This document shows, piece by piece, positions 63,589 through 64,000 of a DNA stretch of 64,000 nucleotides. The position numbers were made by a program, and so were the translations under genes. The stretch's first letter is position 1, and every line of letters starts with the position of its first letter. This stretch comes from Betaproteobacteria bacterium (GTDB lineage: Bacteria > Pseudomonadota > Gammaproteobacteria > Burkholderiales > Casimicrobiaceae). Below the pieces are notes generated by a model that saw only the letters and a list, made by a program, of their open reading frames with translations, had not been told where the DNA came from and did no database searches. The DNA lies in NCBI GenBank assembly GCA_013298695.1, contig JAAFIS010000001.1, positions 558,001 to 622,000 of the forward strand. Direction: 5' to 3'.

Positions 63589-64000
63589 CTAGGGTGTTGT
63601 TAGCGTTCCCAATGTCTGCAGAATCTGATCGAGGGTGCGGGCGTTGCCGTTGGTTGCGTTTAGGATCAACGGAGCACCGCGGACGTTGCGCAAATAGCGG
63701 CTGATAATCACACCGTCGGTTGACGCGCGACGCATCCCATCGCCATCGACATCAAGCGCTGCATGCAATCCGGCCAAATGCGCGGTGATCGTTGCAGCTG
63801 TGGTGCGTGTCGCCCCGGGTCCAAGCGCTCCAGTGATGAGTGCGTCCCCCGTTATTCCCAGCATGTAGCGCGAAATCAACACACCATCAGTTGCGGCATC
63901 TAAGGTCCCGTTGCCATCGATGTCAAAAACAATCGGATTGAATTCAGCGGGAGTCAGCGGTGCGACAGTTGCGGGTGGTGTGACGGTATTGCCGTTGATC
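63589..64000 (-). CDS. Dockerin-like repeat protein, 3' part
   Basis: The C-terminal end of a gene that continues past the window edge; the minus frame is open to base 64000. Two calcium-binding repeats are visible: FDIDGNGTLDAATDGVLISR, YMLGITGDALI, then DVDGDGMRRASTDGVIISRY, NVRGAPLI. They match the pattern of the dockerin-like modules at 28.3, 28.8 and 43.5 kb. A Pro/Thr-rich linker (TPPATVAPLTPAEF) precedes them, so the missing N-terminal part is probably a secreted domain. Confidence 0.8.
   Translation of the reverse strand, partial: INGNTVTPPATVAPLTPAEFNPIVFDIDGNGTLDAATDGVLISRYMLGITGDALITGALGPGATRTTAATITAHLAGLHAALDVDGDGMRRASTDGVIISRYLRNVRGAPLILNATNGNARTLDQILQTLGTLTTP

Overview
The window looks like a bacterial chromosome of moderate to slightly high GC, most likely a betaproteobacterium (Burkholderiales-like). 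The basis is gene content only: Liv-type amino-acid transporter, ClpB, divergent tyrS, a pdxJ-pdxA pair, assimilatory cysH-cysD-cysN, PhoX/PhoD phosphatases and dockerin-like secreted proteins. Coding density is high outside three accessory zones. No rRNA is present and there is one tRNA.

Layout. 0-3.4 kb: the end of a branched-chain amino-acid ABC operon (livM-livG-livF-binding protein). 3.8-20.5 kb: housekeeping and metabolism: an SPFH protein with a small ribbon-helix-helix partner, tyrS, a DUF2855 protein, clpB, secreted proteins including a fasciclin, a sulfate-assimilation operon with a TauE/SafE permease, pdxJ-pdxA and a 2OG-Fe dioxygenase. 20.5-26.2 kb: a tRNA-Ser(GGA) gene followed by a compact foreign element (unknown 366-residue protein, excisionase-like HTH protein, Rep-like protein, UvrD-like helicase). 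26.4-30.3 kb: decayed genes: a frameshifted tyrosine recombinase, two head-to-head fragments of delta-60-repeat/dockerin proteins and an ImmA/IrrE remnant, with one intact methyltransferase.

30.5-46.8 kb: a zone rich in phosphorus-related genes. A LacI-type regulator with a perfect palindromic operator heads an ABC importer operon ending in a metallophosphoesterase. Next come divergent PhoX and PhoD, both predicted Tat-exported lipoproteins, then a secreted alpha/alpha-toroid protein, a dockerin-like protein, a small membrane protein and a zinc phospholipase C-like protein. Together they suggest periplasmic release and uptake of phosphate from organic esters; this is inferred from families and context.

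47.2-60.3 kb: a defence-like island on the minus strand. It holds two giant STAND NTPases, each with an N-terminal Cap4/DUF4297-like nuclease motif (AVAST/Avs-like architecture). The first is followed by an overlapping 229-residue partner and is split by one in-frame TAG codon between nuclease and NTPase. The island ends in decayed sequence holding a probable mobile-element remnant and an orphan type I-E-like CRISPR repeat. A roughly 38-bp inverted-repeat element beside this island is almost identical to one just after the UvrD-like helicase at 26.1 kb. The last 2.5 kb holds a drug/metabolite-family transporter, an aldo/keto reductase and the end of another dockerin-like protein.
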